Shown here: positions 10,261 through 22,480 of the stretch, one piece after another
Position numbering within the stretch: position 1 is the stretch's first letter
How the letters are laid out: every line of letters begins with the position of its first letter
Assembly (NCBI GenBank): GCA_030549775.1
Contig: CM060175.1
Location: forward strand, 10,004,455-10,068,454
Direction of reading: 5' to 3'
DNA length: 64,000 nt
DNA from: Tamarix chinensis
Lineage: Eukaryota > Streptophyta > Magnoliopsida > Caryophyllales > Tamaricaceae
Made by a program: the position numbers and the translations under genes
Notes under the pieces: model-generated
Told to the model about the DNA's origin: nothing
Databases searched by the model: none
The model's input: only the letters and a program-made list of their open reading frames with translations

Positions 10261-13098
10261 ATTTCCTTCTGTTTATGCCTTTTTTTTTTATTCTTTGGCG
10301 CCTTTTTTTAATTTTATTTAGCAGAAGTTGGTGAGGCTATTGAAGTAAGATATTTAAAGACGGTGATGGGTAGGGTTTCCCCGTGATGTATAATGTGGAG
10401 AGGTCAATGTTTCAGTGTGTTTCGTCTGAAAGGATGGGATGGGTGTACTGGGCACAGTGGCCCTAGTGGGGTACTCGTCGTACTACTACAAGACCAGAGG
10501 TAGAGGAGCAGTGATGCCATGCCATGGACTGGTTCCGTGTTTTTTAATTTCGAAAAATATATCATGTTTCCAATGCTCAAAACGCTGGTAAAAACGCTTT
10601 ATATATATATTTAAAAGGTTATGTTATTTTTTCGTGTCGGATTCTCTGTGTAAAATTATCTTCTTTTATTTTGTTTCCCTCCTTATACTGTTGGATGTAT
10701 AGAGCCGTAATTTTTTTTAATATCCGACTTATTTTTTTTAATAAATAGATTTAAAATAATATTTTTAATGATATAAATAAATCGAATATAATTTTTTAAG
10801 TTTAAATTATTTAATAAATAAATCTCAAGATAAAACTTAAATCTAAATTACTTAACTGAAGAAATAAAACGTCCTGAGCATCTGATAATGCCGACAAACT
10901 CAATTTACTTACAACGACAGCTCGTGCGACGCCCTAAATATCAATCGAGGGTTAAATCAAAAATCATTATTTTGATTTCTTATCCACCTGCCCGTGGACT
11001 GACGTGGTTAAGAAAAAACATGGATCATAATGTGTATATATATATGTATAATAATTTTTTTAATTTATTAAAGTATCTTTTAATTATTGGATATATATAT
11101 ATATATATTTTATGTAACTTGACGTTTGATATGATAATTTATAAATAATTAAAGATGTTTGATATGATATAAAATATTTGATTGAATGTTAAATTATTGA
11201 AATGAGGTTTATTGTCAACATGACGGAAATAGATAATAGACAATTTGCTTTTTTAAAAGTGATATTTAATCCCATTATTATATATGCATCTTTCTTTTTA
11301 CCCCAGCTTTTTGAATATAACCGAAAATGGAATACTATTATATAAATCATAAAAATATACTAATAAGCTTTCAAATATTTCTCGCAACTCCGGAATATGC
11401 GTGCACACGGCTCGACATGTATAAGCAGGCATTGTGCGGCGAGCATTTCTGAACTCTTACCACTTGTACTACACAAATAAATAAATAATGCAGTGGCGGG
11501 GGATGGGTATACTCGAACGAAGAAGGGTATCAGCTGCTTTATTTATCCATACGCCGGTCCAAAAAGCACATTCGTGTATGTGACATCGCTTTCCATATCC
11601 ATCCATAACCATTCTTCCTTCCATTCATCCATGCAGCCTGTCTGTCCGGGACGACGAACAATTTTTGTTTTCAAACAACTGTCAATCGCATCCGGAATCT
11701 TTTGTGCCACTCACCGTTGTTTGCCGAATTTCGGCACATATTTCATTAGATTTCAACACCACAAAAGTAATCAAAATATGGAGAAAGCGAGGGAGAGAAG
11801 TTATCTTTTATCATGCTCGGCAGGCACCTATTCAATGCCTAAGATCCTACGTTCAGCGACAAATTCTAGCAGACAAAGAGAGAAGACTGACGATAAAATA
11901 GAAAGAAAGAAAGAAAAAGAGTGATAGAGGAGGGGCCCGGAGAATGGCAATACCTATAGTGCATCTCTCCATGGTGTGGCGTCAACAAATTTTTTTTTAA
12001 TTGAATTTTTTTTTATGTATGTCTGTTTATCCTTCTATTATCTATATTATTTTTTCAAATGAATTTCATACGATTAATTATACGTATTACTTTAAGAACT
12101 TCAATATCTTTATAGTTCAACTATACTATTATTTCATTTTTAGTAGTTTCCAGTATTTTTTGTTAGATATTCAAATTATTATATACTATTATCCTTATTT
12201 CTTTAGTAATTATAGTCACTCACTAACAATGTTAATATTGTCATTATTATTTAATATTATTAAATTTTAATATTAATTAAGTATTTACATAGTACTTTTA
12301 ATAATATTAATAATAATTAGTATTATTAATTATTAATAATATTATTAATTTAATGAATTAATAATTATTAATACTATTTTTTCATTATTAATATTAATAT
12401 ATTATTTGGTATATTTTATAATTTATTAATATTATTAATTATTAATTAATAATAATATCAATTATTATTATGATCATGATTATTAAATATTAATTATTAT
12501 GATTCTTATAATTAGTTTTCATAATAGTAATTATGAAGTTTAATAATACTAATTATTAAATATATCTTATTACAATTAAATTTGTAAACAAAAAAAATAT
12601 GTTATAATAATATATTTTATTAAAATAATGAATGCCTGAAATTGTTACTATATATATATATATATATACACATTCTTTTCAGATGCATTACAAAATACAA
12701 GTAATACTTCAAATATTAATAAGATATATTTACCGAACATCGATCATTATTATTTCAGATCATATCAACCTTTAAATGAGACAACAAACAAAAATTTAGT
12801 AGGATTATAATAAAAAAAACTATATCATATTGTTTCTAATATCTTTTTCTAAAAATAAACACCTATATAGATATGTTATTTAATTAAAAAATAATTTCTT
12901 ATATTATATTCAAAAACTCAAATATAGATAATAAGATAAGATAGAGGGCAAGTGAGGAGATAATCTCTTATTCATTAGTTTTTCTTGCATACACAATTAA
13001 CCATATCCCATATATATATATAGTATATATACTTATTACCTTCATTATGAAATGAAGTTAAGGAATATGGAAGGTGGTGAAGGAGAGAAGAGTTGAGA
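10261..13098. other. AT-rich intergenic region
   Basis: No gene is recognised. About 10360-10530 is less AT-rich and non-repetitive but has no coding pattern. A 143-codon frame at 11493-11924 has no recognisable domain, no signal peptide and a basic low-complexity end, so it is not called. About 12000-12660 is extremely AT-rich with AAT/ATT-type simple sequence and a TA dinucleotide run (about 12649-12668). Short TA runs also lie near 11038 and 11090. Confidence 0.6.
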
Positions 13099-15400
13099 TG
13101 TTACAAGGAAAGTTGTTATAACTAATGATAATAATATGAGTATTAAACCTAGAGTTTAGTACAATATACACTCATAAATTGTACATCCACAATATGTAAG
13201 TAGGATATTTACTACACTCCCCCTTAGATGTATATATTTTGATATTCATAATACTCCATTTTAAGAGTACATCTTTAAAATACTGCCTTATTAGAAACAT
13301 TGCCATAAAAACTTAATGGGGCAAAATCATATATAAGGAAAAGAGTATGGTTTTCTCCCCCCTTATCTTATTGTTATCCTATTACATATGATATTATTTA
13401 TATGTACAAGTACACATTGATAGTGCTTAAATTTAAAACTTCTCCAATAAAAACCGTATCAAGAACAAAATTTTGGTTTATGTACAAAACCATGTATCAC
13501 CAAATTGACTTTTAGATTATTTATTTACAAATACGCACTTATAGTCAATTAATATGACACCTTTAAATGGTTTGCTTCTTATCTATATAAATCACTTATT
13601 AAGAGGATACATTTGACTATTTCAAATAAGTAATCATTTAATCAAAGATATGCCATAATGAGTCAAGAATAATTCTCAATTTTATCCATTGTCAATTGTA
13701 AATCTTTAAGAAAAGCTTTATATTGTTTAAGGATTATAACTCCTCTTACAAGAATTCAACCATTTTGACCCATATCTTATACTTGTAGCATGTTGCATTA
13801 TACTTGTTATTAACTCATTTGAAGTCTCCACAATGACTTCTATGTAGCTTGGAACTTTATTCAAAATACATATGACTTTTATTGTTTCTTTACCATAATA
13901 AATGTAAGTTGTAGCTAAGATAGATCTAGCAAGAATGAAGCATTATCAAGTGTATTTTGAATTTATCTTTGAGTCTATATTTCACGGAAGATGTCTTATA
14001 AGCGCTTATTTATTTTATTATCTTAATCTCCTTTTATCTCCCCCTAAGGTTGAGAAAACTAGCATTCCTAACCTTCTTTTGGACCACTTTCATATCCATG
14101 GGGGAATGCAAATACACATAAGACACATCTAATTTTTTAAGATAAGCATCAAGGTCATACTAAATGACCTGGCTTAAGAGATAATACGATATACAATTGG
14201 TACGCACCAAAAATCTTTGCATACATATTGTCATATCACTTCTAGATCTCACTAAAAAGGGTCTAAGAATCAAATACATTATTAACAACTCTACTAGGTT
14301 GTTCGGCTTCCAACTTAAAGCATTAATTGCATCTTTATCTCAATTGGATAGCTATTTAATTTTATGCTAATGCAATAATATTAGTTACAAAATATAACAT
14401 GCAATCTTACATTGATGTATTATTATAAACTATGGTATATTTCCACATGTGTCCACTTGAACTCTATCAAATACATAGAAGATTTTACTTTTTATTACAT
14501 TATTAAGACTGTAAATTAGCAAAGAATAATATGTTGTTCATAAGAGATCACTAGTTAAAAAGAATCTTTAGGAATCTAAGTAGGTGTTCATGTAAGTTTT
14601 AATGATATTGACTATTATTGTTGCACTAACATGAACATGATCTCATTTATCATGCTACAAAGATAACATTTTATGGTCTACCAACTTCTGGTTAATATCA
14701 CCTTTCGGTTTTTCATATTTACTAAATGCACGCATTATGCATTTATCTTAAACTTACTTCTAGCTGATCTTGATGGTAGCAATACTATCAAATACTCATA
14801 GACTATATTAAATTCTCCAAAATTTTAGCTACAATACTATGCACAATTTTGATATCTATTTTTTTCTTTAGAAAACCCTTTAATAGGCTTATCACACCCC
14901 ATACATGTGCACATTCTTACCAACTATAATCTCATAAAATACCCAGTCATTAAAATATAATGTACTATGATATTTCAATCGGGTAAATTGATCTTCTGAA
15001 TCATATTTATGTTTATGATATGAAAATTATCTAGACTCTACCGTTAAATTTATTATAAAAAATGGAAATTTTTACGCTTTAACTATTAAACCAATGGAGT
15101 AAAAAATATTCCAAATTAATTAATTTGCATCAAATGAATAAGGCACCCACGTGTTCTTGTTTAATAAAGTGGATACTTAATAATTAGGAATCCCCACACG
15201 AGCTAATAATATCAAAGTGAAAGCAAAATATTTTATCATTTTAATACTATGTGGCTAATGCAAAGTCAATAAATCAAAATAAATTAAAAGCATCATGATG
15301 CATTAATAAGATAATAAAAAACTAATGATATTTCTGAATTGACGGGCAAAAACAAAATTCATCTTACACGAAGAAATATATCCCTATCTTCATATTAATT
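13099..15400 (-). mobile_element. Decayed Ty1/copia-like element, minus strand
   Basis: The plus strand shows ACTACA followed by CTCCCCCTT (13217-13225). On the minus strand this reads AAGGGGGAG then TGTAGT, the polypurine tract and LTR start typical of plant copia elements. Downstream on the plus strand, CCTTATTAGAAACATTGCC and ACTTAATGGGGCAAAA match the phrase usually found beside this tract. The putative LTR spans only about 13099-13216 (ends TG...CA). Minus-strand translation near 13780-13890 contains VICILNKVPS, a fragment like the conserved integrase ILNRVPSK segment. Everything is heavily broken and RT could not be found between the tract and this fragment, so the right border (about 15400) is a guess. 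Confidence 0.4.
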
Positions 15401-15450
15401 AGTTGTTCAGTGTAACAATTTTATTTATTTATTTTTAAAAAAAGGGGCAT

Positions 15451-15620
15451 TCCACCTTTGGGTTAGTGATTTAAGGCTTGTTGTCAAGCTGTACGAGTGA
15501 GGTTCGAATTCCAGCACTTGATATTAACTTACTCAAAATTAGTTCTTTAAAAGTTATTTTATATATTTATTCAATTTATGACAAGTTAATATCTTAATAT
15601 AAATAAAATTTAACCAGCAA
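15451..15620 (+). mobile_element. tRNA-derived SINE-like sequence
   Basis: A pol III box-A-like stretch (GGGTTAGTGATTTAAGG, about 15460-15476) is followed by a box B, GGTTCGAATTCC (15501-15512), spaced as in a tRNA-derived promoter. The sequence before box B cannot fold into a proper tRNA, so a SINE head is more likely than a tRNA gene. It continues into AT-rich DNA without a clear tail or target duplication. Similar box pairs occur at about 17965-18031 and 25876-25931. Confidence 0.5.
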
Positions 15621-15649
15621 AATCAAATTAACTAATACAATAAATCATT

Positions 15650-16100
15650 GTTAAATATTGAATAATATGGTCTCCTCCATCATCCGTAGTAGTACCAGTC
15701 ACTATGCCCTAAATCTTGGTGGTTGAATAATGTAGCGGGGAGTATTATTAATACCGGGGCAGCGGAACAAAAAAATCCCGCTATCCGGTGGACAGGCGAA
15801 CATTTTTCTGCTTCTCTCTATGTAGTGGTTTGTCCGTAACACGATGGGGTTCCGATATCTAGTGGTCGTCTTTCCCATGGTCTAATCTATCTTCGTCCTT
15901 GCAGTCGGGAAAATTGGTTATAACAAAACAAAACATCGACCGGGGTCCACTCGCGTCCTTTGTCCTTTGTTTGTGGGCCTACTGGAAGAAGGTTCACGCC
16001 CTCCGTTTGCCTTCTTCTCAGTCCGGATATACCGTGACCACTGGCCCTGGCGGGGCATGTTTTGAAGATATTTTGCAGCATATATCTAATCGGACATATA
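15650..16100. other. Non-repetitive, less AT-rich segment of unknown nature
   Basis: This stretch stands out by its higher G+C content between AT-rich neighbours. Two overlapping short frames exist on opposite strands (15899-16120 and 15887-16081). Neither shows a domain, a codon pattern or plausible splice-site context that I could recognise. It may be a remnant of a transposed gene piece or a non-coding transcript, but nothing supports a specific call. Confidence 0.3.
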
Positions 16101-17545
16101 ATATTCTAAATATTTTATAATCGAATATTTGATAAAAAAATTTAAATATATATTATATCCCTCATTTTTAATGTCAAAGATTTTTATTAGATAATAAATA
16201 ATACGTCAGATATTTAAAATTTTTAAAGAAGCTACAAATAAAAAAATATTGATTAAAAATTATTTGATTAAAATATAATAAATTGATATAATTTGAACCG
16301 ATATAATTTAATGATATGATTTGAATCTTAATTACAATGCATTCAATTATTAACTCTAAAATTTCGATAATGTTTACATACTTAATCAAAATAATAATTT
16401 AAAATTTATTTACAATAAGCACTTTGATCTATACACATAGATGCTTATATATAATAAATTTTTATTAAAAATAAATAATATAAATATATAATTTATCGAA
16501 TCATATATTATTTATAGTAATTTAATGAACCAGATATTTAATTAATTTATTTTTTATTGATTAAATTAGCTATCTAATTAAAAAAAATTATCAAATTATG
16601 TTATTAAATAGCAGATAACATAAATAATATCCCCTATATAAAGAAGAAAAAAAAAAAGCTGAACTTTTTATGTCTGTTCTAGTGGAGGCCGTGTGCGATG
16701 AACCTAAATATTTCGGATTTAAGCTGGTGAAGCAAGGCTGTTCATGCTCGTGCTGCTCTTTTTGCCGGTCATGCAGGTATTTTGTCCGGTTTTCTGTAGT
16801 CAAGACTGTAAGATAGCAGTTAGATAGATGATCACATGTTCTGGCTTCAACAGTACGTAAAGACTTTGGCCTGCCTTCTGGAAAATGATGTTTTTATCCT
16901 ACGACGGAGGGTGGAACTAAGACTGGCCGGCATCATTTACGCCCTGAAGAAACTGATGTTTTACAGGACAGTGTAACATTGTGTTGTGCTAATGCATACA
17001 GACATTTTTTGCATGATTTCTAAAATTTATAACAGTAATAGTATTAGTAAAAAGTATTAATTATAGTACTACTAACAATTAAATACATATATTTTATACC
17101 TAGATATAAACACACGCCTCTTAAAATTTTAATACACATTTTTATTTATACAAGAAAAAGAGAGAAAGATAAAAGTATATATATATATATATTTCAGAAT
17201 AAAAATATACATATTATAAATGAGACAAATTTTTTATAGCAAATATAAATTTCAGCGGACCAGATTATATATATATATATATATTAGATAGGAAAAAGAA
17301 ATTTTATAGAATAAGAACGGACATCTTATATATTATATAAGTTTTAAACTAACATAATAATAGTTGAGAATTGAACACGAGATCTACAGCATATTAGTTT
17401 AAACTAATATTTTTCTATAAACAAATGCGCTGTACTATCATATGTACCGTTGCATGTGCAACGAATCCAACGATTGACGAAACGGTAGAAAAAATGCCGC
17501 TTAAATTACAGCGATTCAAGAAATCTTTTATGCTCGAAAATTTAG

Positions 17546-17587
<42 letters not shown>

Positions 17588-17950
17588 ACGAGCCTCAAAT
17601 TAGTCCCAACAAATATTGCCTCAATAGTATTACGCGTCTAACAGGACGAAGGAATGAAGTTGATAAAATAAATAATGCATTATCCGAAAAGGTCTCAAAT
17701 ATATATGATTGTTCGTCCAATAATCATGCGCCTGTGTTCTCTAATCAGGCAAAATATTTGATCGGTCCGTAATTGTTGCTTGTATTTATTGATAACTTAT
17801 GAAATTATTTTTTTTGGTGATTATTGACTTATCAAATCGTCCGTGGCATGAATTGGTACCTATGTGATTACTAGACATTAGGCTTTAGTCCGTTTTCTGC
17901 TGACTAAGGGCATTTTTTTCTTTCTTTCTTATTTTTATTAATTAAATATG
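16101..17950. other. AT-rich intergenic region with simple repeats
   Basis: 16100-16620 is very AT-rich. 16650-16990 is of mixed composition with no recognised gene. TA dinucleotide runs lie near 17176-17191 and 17267-17283. A GA run (17549-17586) sits inside a 115-codon frame (17425-17772), where it encodes alternating R and E; without any other feature this frame is not called as a gene. Confidence 0.6.
17549..17586. repeat. (AG)n microsatellite
   Basis: An uninterrupted run of 19 AG dinucleotides, 38 bp. GA/CT runs of this sort are frequent near plant genes and LTRs; no gene is recognised beside it. Confidence 0.97.
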
Positions 17951-17959
17951 AACAAATAT

Positions 17960-18130
17960 GATCCGTGAGATTATAGTATAGTGATTGATGTTGGATTTCT
18001 GTTTTCATGAAGTCTTGGGTTTAAATTCTCCTATCTTGGTATTTTAGACATTTATAATGATTATGACACCTATATGATAATTATACTTATATTTATGTAC
18101 TCTCTATACATAGAAAAAATTAATACAAGC
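17960..18130 (+). mobile_element. SINE-like fragment (tRNA-type pol III boxes)
   Basis: TATAGTATAGTGATTGATG (from about 17972) resembles box A, and GGGTTTAAATTCTCC (18017-18031) resembles box B with substitutions. The spacing (about 45 bp) fits tRNA-derived SINEs. No tail or target duplication could be set, so this is a weak call. Confidence 0.35.
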
Positions 18131-19665
18131 TAATTTGATATGTTTTGATTTAAAAAAAAAATCAATGAATTGTTATTATTCCTATTATTTTACTACTAAT
18201 AGTGACATGGTTAATATTTTTTTTATTAATATTATAATAATAATAATTGGTAATTTATATTATTATAAAAAAATTCTTATCATATTTTATTTGATAAATC
18301 TAGAAAATAAATTGAGGAAAAAAATCTATAGCCAAAAGAAGATTGAAGATTACAATATGTACATTCATTTTATATCGACCCTAGGTCTGCAGCGAAGCGG
18401 TTCTAATATTAATTAAAATTTCCTTCTCTCAAATTTTATATAGTCCATTTGCATATAATAAACATCAAACTTGCATTTAAAATTTATGGAATGAAATTCA
18501 TATATCCATTAAGAAAAGAAGGGAAAAAAATACCTACTATAAGAAAGGTTCATGACATTTAAAAAAAAGTAATCATATTATTTATTACTACCACGCCTTC
18601 ATAGCTTCATACTTATATGAGATAACCCATTGAAGTAAACTATATACATTTTTTTAATATAAGTAATAATCATATTTTAATATTTTTTAGAAGACTAATA
18701 GGTTGCATCAAATAAACTAAACGACGATATTATAAGATAAATGATTGACGTAATTCACAGTGAAAAGACCAAAGGTTGGTTTAGGAGAGATTTTGACCCA
18801 CACGGAAAGTTTAATTTTTAAATAAGTTAAACAAAAGTTAACTACAATGTCAAATATCAACAGCTTGTTTAAACATACCAAGAATATTTTGTAGGATGGC
18901 AGAATAAGACAGCGGATGATTAATTTAAGAGAGATGCTTCTAATAGTTTAGTTAGCTACAATAGTTATATGATATTCTAGTTGATTTTATTATAAATATA
19001 TTCTTATAGAAAATAAATCATGTTATTTCTATTTATCCAAACTCTTGCTTAAAAAGGAAGGAAAAAAAAACCTAAACAAAAGGGAAATCTTCGTCGAGTA
19101 TCATCAAATCACTGAAAAAGCATCATTTGGTAAATAAAATACTTATAATCTAATAATTCATTTCATATAGCATGACTAATTGCTTTTAATAATATGATTA
19201 TATATTTATCATAATTATATATATATATATAAACATATCTAAAAAAACAAACTACAAATAACATTGATTATATCTTTAATTTAATATATTATTTATCAAA
19301 GAAAAAATATACGATATAAACCTAAGAATAGTACCATGGTGTTGTGTTCTTGTGTTATTCTTCTTATTCACTAAATGATTGTTTAAATGATTAAGTTGAT
19401 GGAGTGTTTTAATTATTTTGGCTTTCTTGATGATTAGTTTTCTTAATTTTCTTTTTTGTTCTAGTTACCTAGTGTCTTTATTTACAATTTTAATTGTTTA
19501 AATGAATAGTTTTTACTTTATGTTATAGTTGTATTCAATAAATAAATAATAAATAAAATGTAATGAAATTAAATGAGATTGATAAAAAATTTGAAAAGTA
19601 AAAAATAAGTTAAGAGTTAGTAAAAAAATCTAAATTTAAGATTAATAACTATTAATTGAAATAAC

Positions 19666-19722
<57 letters not shown>

Positions 19723-20660
19723 AGTCATCAACAATTAGTTGATGCATCAATAAGAAGATGGGAAAAGGGTGAGAACATGGAGGGAGGGAGAGAAAAGTAA
19801 TTTAAGTGAGTGTAAAATTATCATCCAGTTGGCTTAAATTTAAATATTTTTGAGTTATGATGAGTTATATTTTAGAGAGTTATCTGGAATATAACTTTTA
19901 AAATTTAGGATTATAATTTTTGTTTATGAAAATTTAAAGTCATATCGTATATTTCACTTATATTTAATATTATATTGAATAATTTTCTTTTATTAAAAGA
20001 CACCTCATTTAAAATTTATAAGCCATGAATTAAACCCTGCTTGTTGTGTAAATTTACCAAGGTACGTTTGGGATCATATATATTAATCCTACTATTATTA
20101 TAAAATAAGTTATTAAACACTACTATTATTTTAATCGCATTCATATACGATTCTAAAAAATATCCAACACTATTTTATAATAAAAATATCCAACACTTAT
20201 ATTTCATGTAATTGTATGTACCAAACGATTCTAAAAAATATCCAACACTATTACATGCATTATTACTTTGGGTTAGTTTCAACTGTGGATTAGGCTATTC
20301 GATTGAGAACCAATACACTTAATAAAGACAAGAACAAAATCAAGGAGTCAATAATTAAGTGAAGCCTTTATTATACTGTTCCCGTCAATCACTAATTTCC
20401 CGATGAGTTGATCGGATCATGACTTCGCTCTTTTACTAGCATATAATGATGACAAAAACGCGACTATAATCATCACCGATGGTATTTTGGTAATTTTCTT
20501 TATTCAAAATAAACATCATTTTAAGTTTTTAAGCTAAAATATTAATTACTTTTCCTGGCATTATTACTAAATATTTTTTTCTTAGATTTTTTATGTTCTT
20601 CAAACAAAAAATTAAATATTATTTAGTAAATAAAAATTGATTAATCATTCGATTTTAGCT
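18131..20660. other. AT-rich intergenic region
   Basis: No gene recognised. Contains an AAT-type microsatellite (19668-19720), a short TA run (about 19222), and a direct repeat of roughly 27 bp starting CGATTCTAAAAAATATCC at 20148 and again at about 20226 (78-bp spacing). A 93-codon frame at 18135-18416 is made of AT-rich low-complexity codons and is not considered coding. Confidence 0.6.
19668..19720. repeat. (ATA)n microsatellite
   Basis: About 17 to 18 consecutive ATA/AAT units without interruption, ending at GAAGTCATCA. Confidence 0.95.
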
Positions 20661-20689
20661 TTCAATATATATATAGGGGTATATCTAAT

Positions 20690-21245
20690 GGAAGCTATCC
20701 TGAATTTTGAGATATTTATGGTAGTTTTCACCACGTATTATTGATAATTTTTATTGCCTATTTTGAATATTTTTTTAATTTAAAATATAAATATTTAATA
20801 TTTATAAAAATATCATCGTATTTTTTTTATTACGAAAATATTATAGTTTTCTGATAAACTTATAATAGTTTCTTCTAAGGTAATTTCCACTGCTTACTAT
20901 TGGTAGTTTTCTAATATGAAATATAAATACATAATATTTATAAACATAAAATTATTTTTCTTTCTAGCATTCAAAAACTAAAATTTTGTGAGAAACTTAT
21001 AATAATTTATTTCATTTAATGAGACTATTTTTTACCACCTACTGTAGCTATTTTTCAAACTCGAAATATAAGTACTCATTATTTAAAAAAATAACACAAC
21101 ATCTTCCCCCCCTTTTTTTTAATATTTAAATAATATAGTTTTTTTTAGTTACTTATAATAGTTTTATATATCTAATAAGAATAATTTTTATTCCCTATTA
21201 TGGATAGTTTCTTCAATTAAAAATATTAGTTTTGAATTCTTATTA
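20690..21245. repeat. Diverged AT-rich tandem repeat, unit about 137-156 bp
   Basis: The phrase ACTTATAATA recurs at 20858, 20995 (as ACTTATAATAATTT) and 21151. Between these, each unit repeats the order: start phrase, a TTTAATG/TAAGG-like part, ATTTYYAYYRCYTA, TAGTTTTYYAA, AAATATAAATA and a T-rich run. Three to four diverged units are visible by eye. The units are too diverged and AT-rich to rule out a decayed transposon with internal repeats. Confidence 0.5.
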
Positions 21246-21249
21246 AATT

Positions 21250-22031
21250 TTCTCGCTATATATATATATATATATTATTAAAATAATAGGTAATATAAAA
21301 TGGAGGTTGTTTATAACATAGCAGGGTTCTAATATAACAAAGTAGAGAATAGAGATGTGCGAATGGAAATAAAACACCTAAAATGCAAAAAAAAAAAAAC
21401 AAGTGAAAAAATAATTTAAAAAATTGTAAAATATATTTGTATATATTTTTGGAAAAACAAAAAGAAAAGATTTTAGAGACAGAAATAATGGATTGCACGA
21501 AGTTTTTGGTACGTAAACGCGGTGCCAACCTATTTTATTACCCTCCAATTTTAGTACCAAAAATCACTGCTGCTGCGCCATAAAAGCAAGCATTTTAGCA
21601 AAAGTCAGTACTAGTACTACTATGCCATAAAAACAAAGTAAAGTTTGATTAGAGTGCAGTTGCTCGAATCAAGAGTTATGGCAGAAGGGAGCTACACCAC
21701 TCCAGTGCCAATTCCATCAATCTGTTGGCCAGTTTCCTGCTCATCTCAAGGACCCCATTTTCTTTGATTTTTCGCCCCTCATTGATTAGAAATATTTGGT
21801 GATGGTATTAACTTTATTGGGATTTGAGCTCACATCAAGTCCTTGTCCTTGCTGCGCCTCTTTCTTTTCTTTTTTTTTTCCCCCTTCTTCTTTTCTTTTT
21901 TCTCTCTGTTTTTGTGTCCTAATTGGATTTGCTTTTGTGATTCTCCCTGTCTCAAAAAGTCGCACGCCTCGTTTATTGTTATGAGTAAGTAGTATGTAGT
22001 ACTAATGCTACAGAAGTTTGACGCTCGAGTT
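21250..22031. other. Intergenic segment left of the SINE
   Basis: 21250-21560 is AT-rich with a TA run and a poly-A tract. 21640-22031 is less AT-rich, with a pyrimidine-rich stretch (about 21858-21925). A short frame starting at 21678 (MAEGSYTTPV...) stops after about 30 codons and no splice donor could be justified. Nothing here is called as a gene. Confidence 0.4.
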
Positions 22032-22047
22032 TAATTTATTCGTTCAC
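22032..22047. repeat. Target-site duplication of the SINE, left copy
   Basis: TAATTTATTCGTTCAC, identical over 16 bp to the copy at 22300-22315. Exact direct repeats of this length at both borders are the mark of LINE-assisted insertion. Confidence 0.95.
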
Positions 22048-22299
22048 TTCTCCCAAAAGGCGATTCCCTCGCCCCCGGAGCCCCCGTCAGTCGGCCCGCC
22101 GACCATCACGAGAGAGGTAAATCACGGTGATCAAGTAGTCAAGTTCACGGCAGATCAGAAGCCGGAACGTCCACAAGGAGCCACCCCCATAAACGGAGGG
22201 TTGAAACTCCCATACTGCAGCTTGTCCCCCGACGGAATCGAACCTGGATCACTTCTTCCAAGTACCGTGCCTCTTCCACTTGGCTACCCCCGTGCGGGC
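22048..22299 (-). mobile_element. tRNA-derived SINE, 252 bp, minus strand, recent
   Basis: This GC-rich segment sits between perfect 16-bp direct repeats. On the minus strand it starts GCCCGCACGGGGGTAGCC and carries box A TAGCCAAGTGG (22276-22286) and a perfect box B GGTTCGATTCC (22234-22244), the internal pol III promoter of tRNA-derived SINEs. The acceptor and T stems do not pair, so it is not a tRNA gene. The body is followed by a short end GCCTTTTGGGAGAA rather than a long A tail. The exact target duplications point to a recent insertion. I cannot assign a named SINE family. An open frame spanning it on the plus strand (22018-22302) is antisense to the SINE and is not coding. Confidence 0.88.
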
Positions 22300-22315
22300 T
22301 AATTTATTCGTTCAC
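22300..22315. repeat. Target-site duplication of the SINE, right copy
   Basis: Identical to 22032-22047. Removing the SINE and one copy restores the joined target CTCGAGTT plus duplication plus GTTTTATGAG. Confidence 0.95.
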
Positions 22316-22480
22316 GTTTTATGAGTTCGCCTCGGACACGAGATGGAGCATTCTGTTTTTTCTATGCGATTGTCTTCGTATCGGTACTTGTTGTTGCTAA
22401 TATGCATGCAATAGGAGGATTTGGATCTACTATAGCTTCAGAGAGACCAGAGATGCCCGTAGAAACTGTTGGTTCAGTGC
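22316..22480 (+). other. Unrecognised low-AT segment with an 85-codon frame
   Basis: From an ATG at 22321 the frame encodes a stretch starting SSPRTRDGAF, then a hydrophobic segment (about residues 10-30, FCFFYAIVFVSVLVVA), then GGFGSTIASERPEMPVETV. After about 22480 base composition turns AT-rich and the frame loses codon character, ending at 22578. It could be a first exon with a signal anchor, or part of an older transposon. I do not recognise the family, no clear TATA box lies just upstream, and the SINE ends only 20 bp before the ATG. Confidence 0.25.

Noticed and set aside
11493..11924. 143-codon open frame
   Set aside because: No recognisable domain, unusual composition, basic low-complexity end and no promoter context. 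Kept only as a note.
17425..17772. 115-codon open frame over the GA microsatellite
   Set aside because: Frame passes through a simple repeat; the rest shows no protein-like conservation signal.
20055..20235. MITE between GTACGTTTGG and a CCAAACG end
   Set aside because: The right end has the wrong order for an inverted repeat (GTACCAAACG), and no target duplication was found.
22222..22299. tRNA gene on the minus strand
   Set aside because: Box A and box B are present, but the acceptor and T stems do not pair. Flanking 16-bp direct repeats show it is the head of a SINE.
22048..22480. Organellar (mitochondrial or plastid) DNA insertion, suggested by higher G+C
   Set aside because: I recognise no organellar gene, and the GC-rich part is exactly delimited by target duplications, which fits a SINE.
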